A stretch of DNA of 64,000 bases from Plotosus lineatus (Eukaryota; Chordata; Actinopteri; Siluriformes; Plotosidae): contig CM045732.1 of the NCBI GenBank assembly GCA_024760905.1, forward strand, positions 53,835,996-53,899,995. Reading direction: 5' to 3'. Made by a program: the position numbers and the translations under genes. Shown piece after piece: positions 22,108 through 36,040 of the stretch (its first letter is position 1; each line of letters starts with the position of its first letter). The notes beneath the pieces are model-generated. The model made no database searches and was not told the origin of the DNA. It was given only the letters and a program-made list of their open reading frames with translations.

Positions 22108-22594
22108 ACATTTGGGTAAGATCTCTTGACTCTCACTGTCTCAGCAGGACTTTAACAGGCAGAGGGCAGGAATAAAATGGCAATTTCGTTTTTTTTTTTT
22201 TAGAATGGATGGAAATAAGCTCTTGAGACTAGTGGAAATTTCAGCATTTTTTAAAGATGGAAAGTTGAATGTTTGGCTGAGTGAGATTGTCTTTTAACAT
22301 AACAGCACAGTAATAGGTCCTCAATCCTGCTCCATGTTGCTCAGTAGCCATTCCACATTCAAATAAAAGACCATTCTTACTGAGCTAAGCATAAGTCATT
22401 TCTTATGAATGTATGTAATCTGCTGTTTTAATTTACACTGGAGAGGTTTTGTAGGTATTAACTATATTAACCGACTTTTCAGATAATACAAATAATCTAT
22501 TCATGGATAGTGAAATCATTCATATCAGTGCAATATTTTCAAAGATAATTCTCATACTTAACTGTTTTTCCGTTTTAATGTTGTTCTGTCCTAA

Positions 22595-22910
22595 ATTAGG
22601 GATGCTGAATCTCAGCGGACTCTGTGTGAAGGCAGAGAACACCCTGAATAATTCGCTAATTCATCGCAGGGAAACACATGCACAACCATTCACACTTACA
22701 CCTAGGGGTAGTTTGGAACAGTCAGTTAGCCTAATGTACATGTTCATGGACTGTTGGAGGTAACTGGAGAACCCAGTGGAAATCCACACACGCACAATGA
22801 CAACATGTGAATTCTATAAGAAATGTGCTTTCTGAGCCTAGAACACAATCACAGGACTTTCTTGTTGTGAATGAGACATATAAACCACATTACCACGATT
22901 CTGCCCTTCA
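22595..22910 (-). mobile_element. SINE family B, old copy
   Basis: Reverse orientation. It has CTGAATCTCAGCGGACTCTG, CCTAGGGGTAGTTTGGAACA and TGGACTGTTGGAGGTAACTG in family order, with a decayed head at the right. Confidence 0.78.
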
Positions 22911-22966
22911 AGTTTAACTATCAAAGGCAAAACAAAGTACATAAAATGGCAGAAAATTATACAGTG

Positions 22967-23654
22967 ACCCCTCGCCACTTCGCGCTTGAGTTTGAGTGGC
23001 TTCAATGCATCACGAGTTTTTAAAAAATATTCATCGAAATATAAAAAAAAAGAAATTAAAGAAAAATAGGGAAAAAGTTAAGGAAAATGCTGCAAACAAG
23101 GCCAATTATGCAAACCACCCCCCTTTCTATTTTTGTGCTTGATCTCCTATAACTATGTATTCAGATTTGTTTCCCTATGGAAAAGCACAAAAGTGTTCTC
23201 ATAATTATTGTATCCAAGATGTTGTTCCTCTTCTCGTGAGGAACTGTCAACAAATGGTCAAGATCCATTTGTTCTTGTAATCAGCTCCTCGCATCTACTT
23301 TGTGTCCTGTTTAGGCAGCTGTTCTTTTGTCTTTAGAGTTCAGGGGTCATACCTTGGGCAAGGACTGGTCTCATACCTTGGGTCATACAAGGGTTCTATA
23401 GTTTTATGACCCCCACCCATACATACTGTAAATGCTCTGTTCACCTCTGAAAGCTTCGGTGAGCTTGTGAATAAAGAACGTGACCCTTTATTGCAAGCCA
23501 CCCCAGAGCTCTGGGTGACACAGAACGACTGATCCACGAGATGATTAGAACTCGTTCAGAACCAGCGAGAGAAAGAACTAGACAACGAAAAGAAATCTCA
23601 ACACAAACAAAAACCAACCCAACAAAACTACTCATATTTTTATGTGAGGTGCAC

Positions 23655-23701
<47 letters not shown>

Positions 23702-23880
23702 TTATATTTTATTTACATCTTATGCATTATTTTTGAATGTTTAATTGTTATTATAAACATTTATAGCATTGAATATGTATTTATTGATATTATATACACA
23801 TAACATGTACATATACGTCAGTGGGGGGGGGGGGGGGGTCGATCTTACTTCTCGGAAATTGGCCGGGCGGGGGGGGGGTG
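22967..23880 (-). mobile_element. MITE related to the element at 56.8 kb, with insertions
   Basis: It begins CAGTGACCCCTCGCCACTTC next to TA. A poly-A-rich block follows, then (from about 23580) ACAAACAAAAACCAACCCAA, TATGTGAGGTGCACA and TACATATACGTCAGT, which is the reverse of the 56.8-kb element. A ~430-bp segment at 23.11-23.54 kb has no counterpart there. The right end is obscured by G runs. Confidence 0.55.
23658..23699. repeat. (TG)21 microsatellite
   Basis: A pure TG run inside the MITE. Confidence 0.95.
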
Positions 23881-23901
23881 GGGGGGGGTGGGGGGGGTGG
23901 G
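23822..23901 (+). repeat. G-run cluster with G-quadruplex potential
   Basis: A run of 17 G is followed after ~30 bp by four further G runs of 3-10 separated by single T or C bases. They lie in the right arm of a MITE, about 400 bp upstream of akap6 exon 2. Confidence 0.9.
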
Positions 23902-24296
23902 TGTTACCACAGAACAAGTGTGTGCTTGTGGTCCCTTGTTCATCTTGTTCTGTGTGTTTAACTGATAAAACCCATAACACTTCTTGTGATTTATGTGTTG
24001 GCTGGTACTGAGCGAGGAAAATTGTAATGATGATATGATAATTCTAATGTCTGTTCACTTGAAAAGAGAAAATACTTGAAAATGAAATCCTTCAGCATGT
24101 TACTAGGCAACCGACGGACAATGTATGTGGCAGCCAAATATGAAATGGATTGACAAGGCTTTTTCATTTCTAATCCCCTGATAAACCTTAAAAATAAATC
24201 ACTATGGTTCAAAGTCACTTACTCATGTTCTCTTTTTCTTCCATCCCTCTTTCCCTCCTTCCCCCTTTTCTTCAACCTTATTTATTCTCCCCACAG

Positions 24297-24340
24297 TTTG
24301 GTCCAAACTCCACACAATACAGATCAAGCACATTTTCACA
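24297..24340 (+). other. akap6: akap6 exon 2, 5' UTR part
   Basis: The acceptor TTATTTATTCTCCCCACAG (AG at 24295-24296) has a strong pyrimidine tract from about 24228. The 44 nt that follow lead to ATG with A at -3. Confidence 0.85.
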
Positions 24341-24664
24341 ATGAGCATTGCACTGTCACCGGTAACCAGTGAGGCTGCCTCACCTATGATCACTACTGTC
24401 ACTCCCACCTTGGAGTCCAGCCCTAAACATGGTTCATGTGGGCTTAATGAAAGTGGACATAATGTACTTCAGACCCCAGAACAACGCCAGAGGTATCAAA
24501 AACCTCCTCCCCTGCACGCAGGAGCAGACTGGAAGGTGGTGCTTCACCTGCCGGAAATTGAGACCTGGCTGAGAGCTACAGCAGAAAGAGTGAGAGATCT
24601 TACACAGTCTGTGCAGCAAGACAGCCTCAACAGACATGTGGACGTTCACTTGGTGCAACTAAAG
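24341..24664 (+). CDS. akap6: akap6 exon 2, coding part (residues 1-108)
   Basis: It starts MSIALSPVTSEAASPM and ends VDVHLVQLK before GTAAGA (GT at 24665). The first ~50 residues are Ser/Thr/Pro-rich and poorly conserved. From about residue 52 it follows the family closely (YQKPPPLHAGADWKVVLH, PEIETWLRATAERVRDLT, SVQQDS). A phase 0 donor links it to exon 3. No catalytic motif is expected in this scaffold. Confidence 0.95.
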
Positions 24665-25733
24665 GTAAGATTACATTGTCTAATTCCAAAAATGAAACTA
24701 CTACATACATGTTGTGGGCAAGATGGATTGTACTTGCATTGGACATAAAGATGTGCTGAATTTGGAACAGTTATATAGCATTTAGAAACATACGTATTAT
24801 GGCGAATGAAGATCAGTGTTGTGTGCCCAAGTACTTAAAATTGTTCGCCATTACATTTTTGTTGTACACTTAGCATCTTAGCATAACCCAGTGCAGCTAA
24901 CTGGGTTATCAAAGGCGGGCCATGTCTCTCACTGTCTATGGTGAGAGGCATGTAAAAGAACCATTTCTGACTTTCGTAAAGAGTAGCTGCAAAGTCGTCA
25001 GCGTGTTTCTGTCCCTTGCTAAAAAGGGTTGTGACAGGAAGGGCATCCGACGTAAAACCTCTGCCAAATCCAACGTGCACATCAGATGATTCACTGTGGC
25101 GACTCCCGAGTAAAAGGGAAAATGCCGAAAGGAAGACAGACAGACTTAGCATCTGTGAAAACTAATATAAAATCAGCTTCCCATAGACTATAGTCCAATT
25201 CTTTGGAGAAACTGTGCTCTGGCTGTAATACAGCACAAAACTGGTCACTACAAATGCTGTTTATATAAATTTGGTTCTCTGAGACAGACAAAAGCCTGTC
25301 CAATACTGCCCACTAGTAGTAATGGGATAATGGGAATATCCATTAAAAGTGGTCTCTTCGTTTCTTTCCAAATTAATTTCTTAAGAATAAAATAAAATAA
25401 AATAATACAGAGTCTGAGATACACATGAGATGTCCTTTCGGCTTTTTCCCTTTATCAGGGGTCGCCCAGCGAATGATTCACATGTTTGATTTGGCATAGG
25501 TTTATGTTGAATGCCCTTCCAGACACAACCCTTTTAACAAGGGACAGAAACACATTGATGGGGTGGTGGTGGTGGTGGTGGTGGTGGTGGTGGTGGTGGT
25601 GGTGGTGGTGGTGGGGGGGGGGTTGGGGGGCAGTGACAACCTTGTGGAGAGTGAGACTCAAACCCCCAACCTTAGGATCAGTGAGCCAGCACCCTGTACC
25701 ACTAGACCATCACTGCCCCTAGTGTGTATGTGT

Positions 25734-25773
<40 letters not shown>

Positions 25774-28628
25774 TATTCCAATTATTCAACCCTTTTTTGT
25801 GCCAAAGTATTCCTTGATGTGTCTGTACCGAGTAGTATGTACCAGGTGACCCCCCCAAAAAAAGCCTTGCTCAATTCACAGGACTAAAAAAAGGTTAAAG
25901 ATAAATGAATTTTACAATTTGTTAATTAATTTAAAATATATGAAACCTTTATTGAAACTTAATTCAGTACGATTTTTAATTCATTACTTGCACACATGAA
26001 ACATTTTGAGGTGTGAGAGGTGGCGCTAAGGTTTCTTGGCAACCCAAATCCAAGTCTCCTCAGTCACCAATATGGTGTGGTCGGAGTACACTGTGTGCTT
26101 GCTGTTGAAGCATTCTTTTCAAACACCTGCTCTGTGATCACTACACACAGGGCCTTTCGAAGACATTTCAGTATTTCATGGAAACAAAGTATTCCAGGTC
26201 AGAATACCATCCTGCAGTGGGTTGAGAATTTCAGAGCAACAGGCCCAGCTATGAACAGAAAAGCACCTGGTTGAACTAGGAGTGCTTAATCGCCTCAGAA
26301 TATGAAAGCATTGATGTGATCTATTGTGTCTAAGATGTTCTGTGTGTGTGCTTCAGCTGTAGAGATTTTCCGGGAAACTGCAGGTAGAATCTTCCGCAAA
26401 AGGTCTTAACTTTCACTTCTACAAAACTATCTTGAATGAAGTGTTATGTGTGCAAACAATAATTTCAATATATTTAATAATTTTTTACCTGTGAAATATG
26501 GGAAGTCACGCCGTACATAATTTAAGATACTCTTACTCTTGGTAGAGTATAATTTTAATTACATTTCTGCCTAAATAAATAAATGTAATTTAAATAATAT
26601 CATATAAAATAAAGATACAATGCTGATTATCAAGGAAATTTTATCTTGCCTTCAATTTGTATTTTTCTTTGTTAGCTGAATTATGCAGAAAAAAAAATGT
26701 GAGGATTTTCATTACATTTTTGTGGGGCTTTGGACAAGGAAGCCTCTATTCACTTTTGAAGATGATCCAGATAAAATTTAAGTTCCAAGAATTTTTAAAA
26801 GTATTTTTTTTTACACATTGTGAACCAGGACAGTTTTTGACATTATATTTCATGTGTGGAATGTCTGGGTTTGACGGAGGTTTGCACACTCCGAGTGCTC
26901 TTGTGCTAAATGATTTATTTGTTATTAATCGAATCTTTCCAGTGGAGGGTGGCCAATACAATGTGAATGTGATTATAAATAATTGTCAATAGCTTGGAAA
27001 CAAAAATCTGCTTTGCTACACGAGTGAGCTCAGAGAATCCACTTTCAGACGAGAGATTTCCTTTCGGCTGTTTCTCTATATCAGGGGTCGCCACAGCGAA
27101 TGATTGGCATGTTTGATTTGGCATAGGTTTTTATGTCGGACGCCCTTCCTGACACAACCCTTTAACAAGGGGCAGAAACACGCTGACGGCTTTGCAGCTA
27201 CTGTTTACGAAAGTCAGCAATGGTTCTTTTACATGCCTCTCACCATAGACAGCCTTTGATAACCCAGTTAGCTGCACTGGGGGGGACAGTGACAACCTTG
27301 TGGAGAGTGGGACTCAAACCCCCAACCTCAGGATCAGCGATGCAGCGCCCTATACCACCAGGCCACCACTGCCCCCAGAGAATTCACTTTCGATACAGCT
27401 TCATATCTGTTATGCATATTCAGAAGTGAAAAATATAAGAAAACCTCTGTGTCCATGCCTCCTGAAAAACACAGAACATTAATTAATGCAAATAAAATAA
27501 CATTACATCACATCACAGGGCATCAGGTGAGTAACAGCGTTTTCCTGGACAATGAACACAGTATACAATGAAAAAAATTCAAGCAGTGAAAATGGTCAAT
27601 ATGCTTCCTGTGCTGAGATGAAAGCTGGATAGGTTAAATATCTTGTGAAGATAAAGGAGCCCACCTTGCTAGTTAAATGAGCGAAGCTCAAATATTATTA
27701 TAAGATAAGTTAGTATGTTGGACCATGGCTTCAAGAAAATTAGAATGCTGGTCATACCCAATGTCTTTTTAAATAAGCAATTCCATAATTACTGTACAAG
27801 GGCTTTCTATTAATAGAGAGCTTGCAGGGTGTAGATACTTGCAGGTCAGCGTCTACAAGAATAATTGAAGTAGTCTGGCTGGTTCTTTTATATACAAGAT
27901 GGTGCTATTTGAAATCAGAGGCTTTCAGACATTGCATCAGTCACAGCTCTGCTTGTTCATTGTTAATGCAGGAGTGACAGAACATGTGCTGAAGTCCACG
28001 CTTATAAGAGCACGACTCTCTCATCCCTCAGATTACAGCTAGCTCTGACATGTATTCATCTGATCTCTTTTATGTTTAAAGCAAACACTCTGAAGTGCCT
28101 CATGCCATGGCTTTTTATATCCTAGCTGCGGCTGTCGATAAATAATGTGTAAGGGGGTTTTAGTAGGCAAAGGACTTGTTTGTTTTATCAGAACAAAGGT
28201 GTGAGACAAGAGGAAAATTTAAAAGTAAAGTAAATATGCTGCTAACATGATAACATCATCACATAAGTGAGTTTGTATTATTGATAGTATAAATTGGTAA
28301 TTAAATAAACTATTTGTTTTTGGTTTATTTATTTTTTTTATAATGATAAAAATATGACCTGATTTTTTTAATATCAGAAATGCCTCAGGCTTAACTCTCA
28401 ACTCATGGTTCATATTATTGCAAAAGGGAGTAATCAAAACCAAAAAACAGGAAACAATTCAAATAAACCTTGAACTTGGCAGGGGTTTAGTTGAGGCCTT
28501 GATATTATAAGTAAAGTAGACAACCAGAGCACCAAAACAGAGGACATAAGACATACCAACCACAAATTATAAAACGGGCACAAGAGTCTGGGTTGTGTTT
28601 GTGAAGGAACAAGTCTATTTAAATTATT

Positions 28629-28726
<98 letters not shown>

Positions 28727-31700
28727 AGTCCAGAGAAGTGGGATATGATGTTTATCAGCCTTATGATTGCTTATGCGATCGAGCTTGTACTTTGCTGTCT
28801 GTCTATATGAGGATTATAGGAAATGCACTTTGTGGCTTGAGTAGAGAGAGGCACAGCAGTGGTGTGTGTGCATTCACTGGCGGCAGGTGAGGCAGGTGAG
28901 GCAGAGGCTCCCGTGCCAATCATGAAAAGAATTAAAAGCTAATCATAAAATATAATAAATTATAATATTTGTCAGCCGGTATGTATTACAAACCCTTTCA
29001 CCATTTGAGTCCAATATAAATTTTTTTTTTTTTCCTCAAAAAAGAATAGCGGAATTTCCACATGTTCCATTCAAATATAGGGAAATGTTCAAATACAAAC
29101 TGCACTGGTATGCGATGCGAACAGGGTGTCACTGTTCCTCTATTGCACATGAAATGCTTTCAAACACTCACATTGTATGATTTGCATTTTCATAATTTGG
29201 ATAATGTATAAAATGTATTTCTGTAACATGCTTAGGCTGTAGATTAATATAAAAAAAAAAAAAAGGTAAAAAAAGTTACTCGGTGAGGCGAACAGTATCC
29301 CTGACTCATGTTAGAGGGCACTTCTGAGCTTGCAGATTCTTGTATGCCCCAAAACTCTTCTTTACTTGTTGTTTATATGCACTTTAAAAGCTGCCTTATC
29401 AAAATGGAAGATTACGGTTCCATGCTGAGAAAATTTGCAAATTTGGACTGTCAATCAAAACCAAGAGGTAATAACTAAAGGAAGACCAACGCAGTTGGAA
29501 TATTTTTTAACCTCAAATGAAATATGTGTCACATGTTTTTGTGAAGAATGCTGGTATGAGATATAAAACACGAATTTTCTGAAAATAATTTGTTTTAAAA
29601 GGTACTAAAGCAGTAGGAAACGTGATATTGGATTTCATTACACCGCACATCAAACACCATATTGTGTGGACAGTCATGTCATTGCTTCTGTCTTTGGTAT
29701 TGATTTGATGTCTGTTGTCAATCAAATGACGAATAGTATTCTCTTTTGAGTGCATTTGTATTTGTAAATCTGAGTCTAAAAGAGTCAGTGCCTCAAGCTG
29801 CCAAGCTCACTGCATGTCACTGAGGCACAAATATGTTTCCATGGCAACAAAAATCATTTGAATGTGGCTGTATCAGAATTTCAAAATGTGTTTTTTAATT
29901 ACTATTATATAATCAATGGTGGAGTAAATATGTACATTCACCGACCTTTCGTGTGTCACCAACTAGCACATATTATCTTTATTGTTGTATAATAGGGTGG
30001 AATGTTATGTTATGTTACCTGAATGACATGTTTACCATAATACTAATAATATTATGACTGTCATGACATTAGTTCCTATGTCATTAATTGAGAAATTAAA
30101 ATTTAAAAACGTACCTCTTCTGAGTCTTCCAACACATCCATGCTCTGTCTAACTTGAAGAGGACATCGTACTTCTAATTACCTCTTCAGATCCTGGTCTT
30201 AGACCTATTGGAATATTTCTGTCTATGTAAAACAATGCCTATCATAATATTACTTTATTTAGTACAACTTAGAATTCTGAATTTTGTATGAAATACTGTA
30301 CATAAAATATTGCCCATTTTGTCTTTTAAAAGACATGACAGATTACAGGAAGGTGTATATAGCTAAGATACACAGACAGTTCATTATTAGCCCATTTGTT
30401 GTTACTTAAGGCAAGAGGGTTGTAATTTTTAAGCACTTTGTTTCTTTTCTTCCTTTTTTTTTTTTTTTTAAATCAATAGTGTGCACAAATGCTCAAGTTC
30501 AAATGATAATAATACTAGTGTAGAGTGAATGTGTGAGCTCAGCCCCTCTCAACACTCTGTTGTGGAAATGATTGCTCTCTTTGTCTATTCTATCAGCAGA
30601 CACAGAAACAATGATTCATTGTGAGTTATGGTGCAAACACTGTTGCATAGAATTGACTAAGGCTCCTCTGTTACTGTGGCTGTTATTTCCTTTCTTCTTT
30701 TGGATTTTCTTTTAGTGATTCTTGAATACAAAACAGTTAGTAATGAGGATGTAGGTTTATATGAGCAAACAAATAAATATATAGTACAAAGGACAAAAAT
30801 TAGCTGATAATTACCCTTGCAAATATACATTCCTCTCTGTTTTTCAGGTAATCCCCTGACATCAGAGATTTTCATCTTTTAGTCCTCTATTTTTCTGTCC
30901 TATAAACAGAATTGAATGGCATTTATACAGATGGTCATTGACAGTTATTTTGATGGATGAAAGCACAGACAAGATTAATAACAGAGAAGAAGTGTTTTCA
31001 GTGAATAAACCTAATAATTACATTTGTCAGCTGTTTCCCTTGTTCTAAATCCCAGTGCACAATCATTTCTGCAGTGTTTGGGCCTGCCAGGAGAGCAATT
31101 TTTCGTTCTTGCTGAGTCAATCTGTCTCTGATAAGTGAAGACTGCCATCTAGTGGAGAAAATTATTATTGCGTATTTCAAATACTGTAATAAGTTAGCTT
31201 GACTAAATTTAGTTTGTCATTTTCTATAGACAACATTATTCCTGCTTATTAAATTTCATGTGTATAATATAGAGAAGATATTTAAATTAAACACTGATCA
31301 TCATTGAGTCAAAGAATTCTAATTACTGTACAAAAATCACTATTTTGATCATACCTTTAGGATAGTATTGGCCTGGTGGTAAGGTGCTGGATTACTGATC
31401 CTAAGGTTGGGGGTTCAAGCCCCACTCTCAACGGGTTGTCACTGTCCTCCTCAGTGCAGCTAAGGCCAGCCATGTCTCTCACTGTCTATAGTGTAAGGCA
31501 TGTAAAAGAACCATTGCTGACTTTCGTCAAAAGTAGACTGCATAGCCGTTGGCATGTTTCTGGCCTTCGGTGACCTGGTGACATGTCCAGGGTGTACTGT
31601 CCCCTCATCCAGAGGCAGCCTCCCTGTGACCCTAATTAGATTCAAGCAGTTCAGACAAAGAATGAAATCACTTACATGTACATTACAGTATTAGACAACC

Positions 31701-34700
31701 TGTTACTGGTAAGTTTTTGAATATAGGAGGGAACCTGGCAGAAACCTACACAGACATTGTGAAAAAGAAATGCCACATAGACTTAACAGCAACAATAACC
31801 TATGCCTGGGTACTAGGTGTGAGGTGTCCCCTACTCCCTTTATAAAAATATCCCAAATCTGGAATTTTTAAATCACTTAATATTTCTGGAAAGAAAATTC
31901 AAAATTCTAATGTTAATTAGAACATGTAAACGTTATTGTAGATGTCTGTCTGTCTGTCTGCCTTTCGGCTTTTTCCCTTTTACTCGGGAGTCGCCACAGC
32001 GAATCATCTGATTCGCACATTTGATTTGGCAGAGGTTTTTACGTCAGATGCCCTTCCTGTCACAACCCTTTAGCAAGGGACAGAAACACGCTGACGACTT
32101 TGCAGCTACTCTTTACGAAAGTCAGCAATGGTTCTTTTACATGCCTCTCACCATAGACAGTGAGAGACATGGCCCGCCTTTGATAACCCAGTTAGCTGCA
32201 CTGGGGGGGACAGTGACAACCCTGTGGAGAGTGGGACTCGAACCCCCAACCTTTGGATCAGCGATCCAGCGCCCTATACCACTAGACCACCACTGCCCCA
32301 TTGTTATTGTAGATAATATCACAGAAATGTATTTACCATTTAGTGATTAACAATATTCTTTACTGTTATTTCTTTACCATTATTGACTTTTATTAATTTC
32401 ATTTGAAAATTAATGCTAGCTTTGGTAATTTCAGAAATGCTTCAGTAAGGTTAAGTCCGTTGGGCTTTTTACACCCGAGCCCTAGTGGCTCATCAGGCCG
32501 GTGCTTATTCCCGGTTTCCATAGCGTGAAGCGACGAGGAATACAACTCCTTCTGGATGGGACGCGAGTCCATCGCAGGTTACCTTCCCAGTACATTTTTA
32601 CTGGTTCTCATTTATACTGCTGGATGAACAGAAGCACACTTGTAGTTAAGACCTTGCCCAGGGGTCATAGCACAGTGGAGGTCTAACTGGGATTTGAACA
32701 CCCAACCTCCTGATCATGAGTGCAGCACCCTAACCACTACACCACCAAAAAAAAAAAAAGAAATATTTCAGTAGCATGATATATTTGTAACAGTAGTATA
32801 ATTTTTAAAAATCTAGACCAAAATCATTTAAGATGTTCTTTACCTTTATTTGATGAAAATCAGCCATATAGTGTTTCCTGTTATAAAATTACATGGAATC
32901 AAATATTGGATTTCAAAGTTTATTTCTTTTTTATTTTTAAAATAGTCTTCCTAATTTTTTTTTTATTTCTTTAAAGAAACAAAATTACAGGCCAATGGTC
33001 AGGTACCCTCCGAGTCATAGGACAACTCTTGGCGACCTGCCATGAAGGATAACGCCTTGATTATCATTTTCATGAAAGTATTCTTATGGGCAGTGGTGGT
33101 CTAGTGGTATAAGGTGCCGGATTGCTGATCCAAAGGTTGGGGGTTCAAGTCCCACTCTCTACAAGGTTGTCACTGTCCCCCCCAGTGCAGCTAACTGGGT
33201 TATCAAAGGCCGGCCATGTCTCTCACTGTCTATGGTGTGAGGCATGTAAAAGAACCATTGCTGACTTTCGTAAAGAGTAGCTGCAAAGCCGTCAGCGTGT
33301 TTCTGCCCTGTGATGGCCTGGTGAGCTGTCCAGGGTGTACTCTGCCTTCGCCCTGAGTTGGCTGGGATGGGCACCAGCCTCCCCGTGACCCTAATTAGGA
33401 TGAAGCGGTTACAGAAAATGAACTGAAAGTATTCTTGGCAAGGATAGTGCAGTGGTTTGCCATTGCCTTCTGCACGGTGCAAACCTACGGACAATTTAAA
33501 ACAGCCAGTTAGCCTACTGTGCATGTTTTTGGACTGTGGGAGGAAACTGGAGTACCCAGAGGAAACCCACGAGAGCACGGGGAGAACATGCAAACTCCGC
33601 ACAGAAACGCCCAGGCCTGGAATCAAACCTCAGCCTTCTTGCTGTGAGGCGGACGTGCTAACCACTACGCCACCGTGCTGCCCATGGGCCAATAGCATAA
33701 GAAATGAAACTGTTGAAAATCACCGAGACAAACTTGTTTTGGTTTGTAATACCGTAATAGGAATTGCTAGATAAACTTGACTATTCAAGATATTTTTACT
33801 TGCTGACATTTTTTGGAGGGGCAGTGGTGGTCTAGTGGTATAAGGCGCCGGATCGCTGATCCAAAGGTTGGGGGTTCGAGTCTGTCACACTGTCTATGGT
33901 GTGAGGCATGTAAAAGAACCATTGCTGACTTTCGACAAGAGTAGGCTGCAAAGCTGTCAGCGTGTTTCCGCCCTGCGATGGCCTGGCGAGCTGTCCATGG
34001 TGTACTCTGCCCTCGCCCTGAGTTGGCTGGGATGGGCACCAGCCTCCCCGCGACCCTAATTAGGATGAAGCGGTTACAGAAAATGAACTGAACATTTTTT
34101 GCATTACAGTATGATGTTATCTTTATACGCTGTTATGCTGTTAGATGACGTTATAGATGATTTGTTTGCCTCCCTGTCTGTTTGTTTGTAAAAAAATTTA
34201 CACAAAGACAACCAATTTTTGATCATTTTTTGAAGAGATGAACATCATTAGACTTTGGTGGCAATTTGGATCTAGAATCTGAATGATTCTAGTTAAACTT
34301 GTTGTCAGCTTAAAGTGACTTTTTTTTAAATAGTGAAGTTGGATGTGATGAGTAAAATGGAAAGTACGTACTGTATACTGATATCTATTCACCACTAGAT
34401 GGTGTCATCCCTGGTATACGTACAGTATTTGGATTGCATGAAGAACACGCATCAGGCATCTCACACCCTTTAATATAAATTTGGTAGAAATGTGGCTCTG
34501 TGACAGGGCAGTGGTGGCCTAGTGGTATAGGGGCTGGATCGCTGAGCCTAAGGTTGAGGGTTCGAGTCCCACTCTCCACAAGGTTGTCACTGTCCCTTCC
34601 AGTGCAGCTTACTGGGTTATCAAAGGCCGACCACGTCTCTCACTGTCCATGGTGTGAGGCATGTAAAAGAACCATTGCTGACTTTCGACAAGAGTAGCCT

Positions 34701-35884
34701 GCAAAGCTGTCAGTGTGTTTCTGCCCTGCAATAGCCTGGTGAGCTGTCCAGGGTGTACTCTGCACTTGCCCAGAGTCAGCTGGGATGAGCGCAAGCCTCC
34801 CTGTGACCCTAATTAGGATTAAGCGTTTACGGAAATGAGATGTGGCTCTGTGCAAAATGTGTAGTTTTTGCTCTTTGATATGGTGCCTTCATCCATCAGC
34901 AGCTGTGTGTGGAATTTATAGTGAGACCGGAGAGTATGTAAAAAAGATTTTGTCTCACAGCTGCCATGCCTACATTCCGTTCTGAGCCCTACCCATTAAA
35001 CATTGTGCATGCAGTTGGTGTGGGCAAAGTTAAAGCAACCATGCCTCTAATATTATACAAGTCACACATTGACACACACACATGCATAAAGTGAGTCATA
35101 TTCTGAGCTATACAGAATATATACAGGATCAGATCTCACTTAGGGAAAGCTTGCAGCTGCTTGTGGATATTTATTTCAGGTGATGTAATCCCAGTACTCT
35201 GGGCAATTCGGATAATTCGAGCATGTTATCACACCCAACATCTTAAAATGCATGCATGAAAGAGAGCCGTTTAGAAAAGACCTGTGAGGGCAGTACTGAC
35301 CAAAAAGGGTTTTGACTACTTTAAAGCAGTGAGTTTTCCTCGCCCTTTTATTATTTGTGGTTGCAATATTACTCTTCAGGCTGTACAATCGAAGCTTCAG
35401 CCTCATTTTTCTGCGTAAAATACAGTATTTGAGTCATATATCTTGTCCAGCTTCTCCTGTGGCACCCAGACCAGCTACAGAGACACTGAACATAAATCTA
35501 AACCCACTTTATTTACAGTCAACATGGAATATCCACATCCATTTATCAGTATTGTTTATCCATCTTGGGGTTTTTTGGGGGGAGGGGGGGAAGCTGGAGC
35601 CAATCCCAGCTGACTTGGGTACACCCTGAACTGGTCGCATTGTACTGCAGAGTAAACAGTCATTCACACTCACTCTCAAACCTCTGTGTAATGTGGAGTT
35701 TTAGTTGACCTAATCTGTGGCAGGAAACTGGAATACACCAGAGGAAAAAGCACAAGCACAGGAAAGCACACAAAATCTGTATAGAAATGCTCCATGTAGC
35801 CTTGACATTTCATTCCAGAACCTTCTTGCTCTGAAGCAACAGTGCCAGCCATTACATCATTGTGTTTACCAGTATATTAGCATT

Positions 35885-35920
<36 letters not shown>

Positions 35921-35954
35921 ATTCATTTTCTGAACCGCTTAATCCTAATTATGG

Positions 35955-36040
<86 letters not shown>

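Noticed and set aside
33089..33152. tRNA gene at the SINE heads (A and B boxes present)
   Set aside because: No complete cloverleaf or acceptor stem could be drawn, and the same sequence recurs as the head of many dispersed copies, so these are tRNA-derived SINEs and not tRNA genes.
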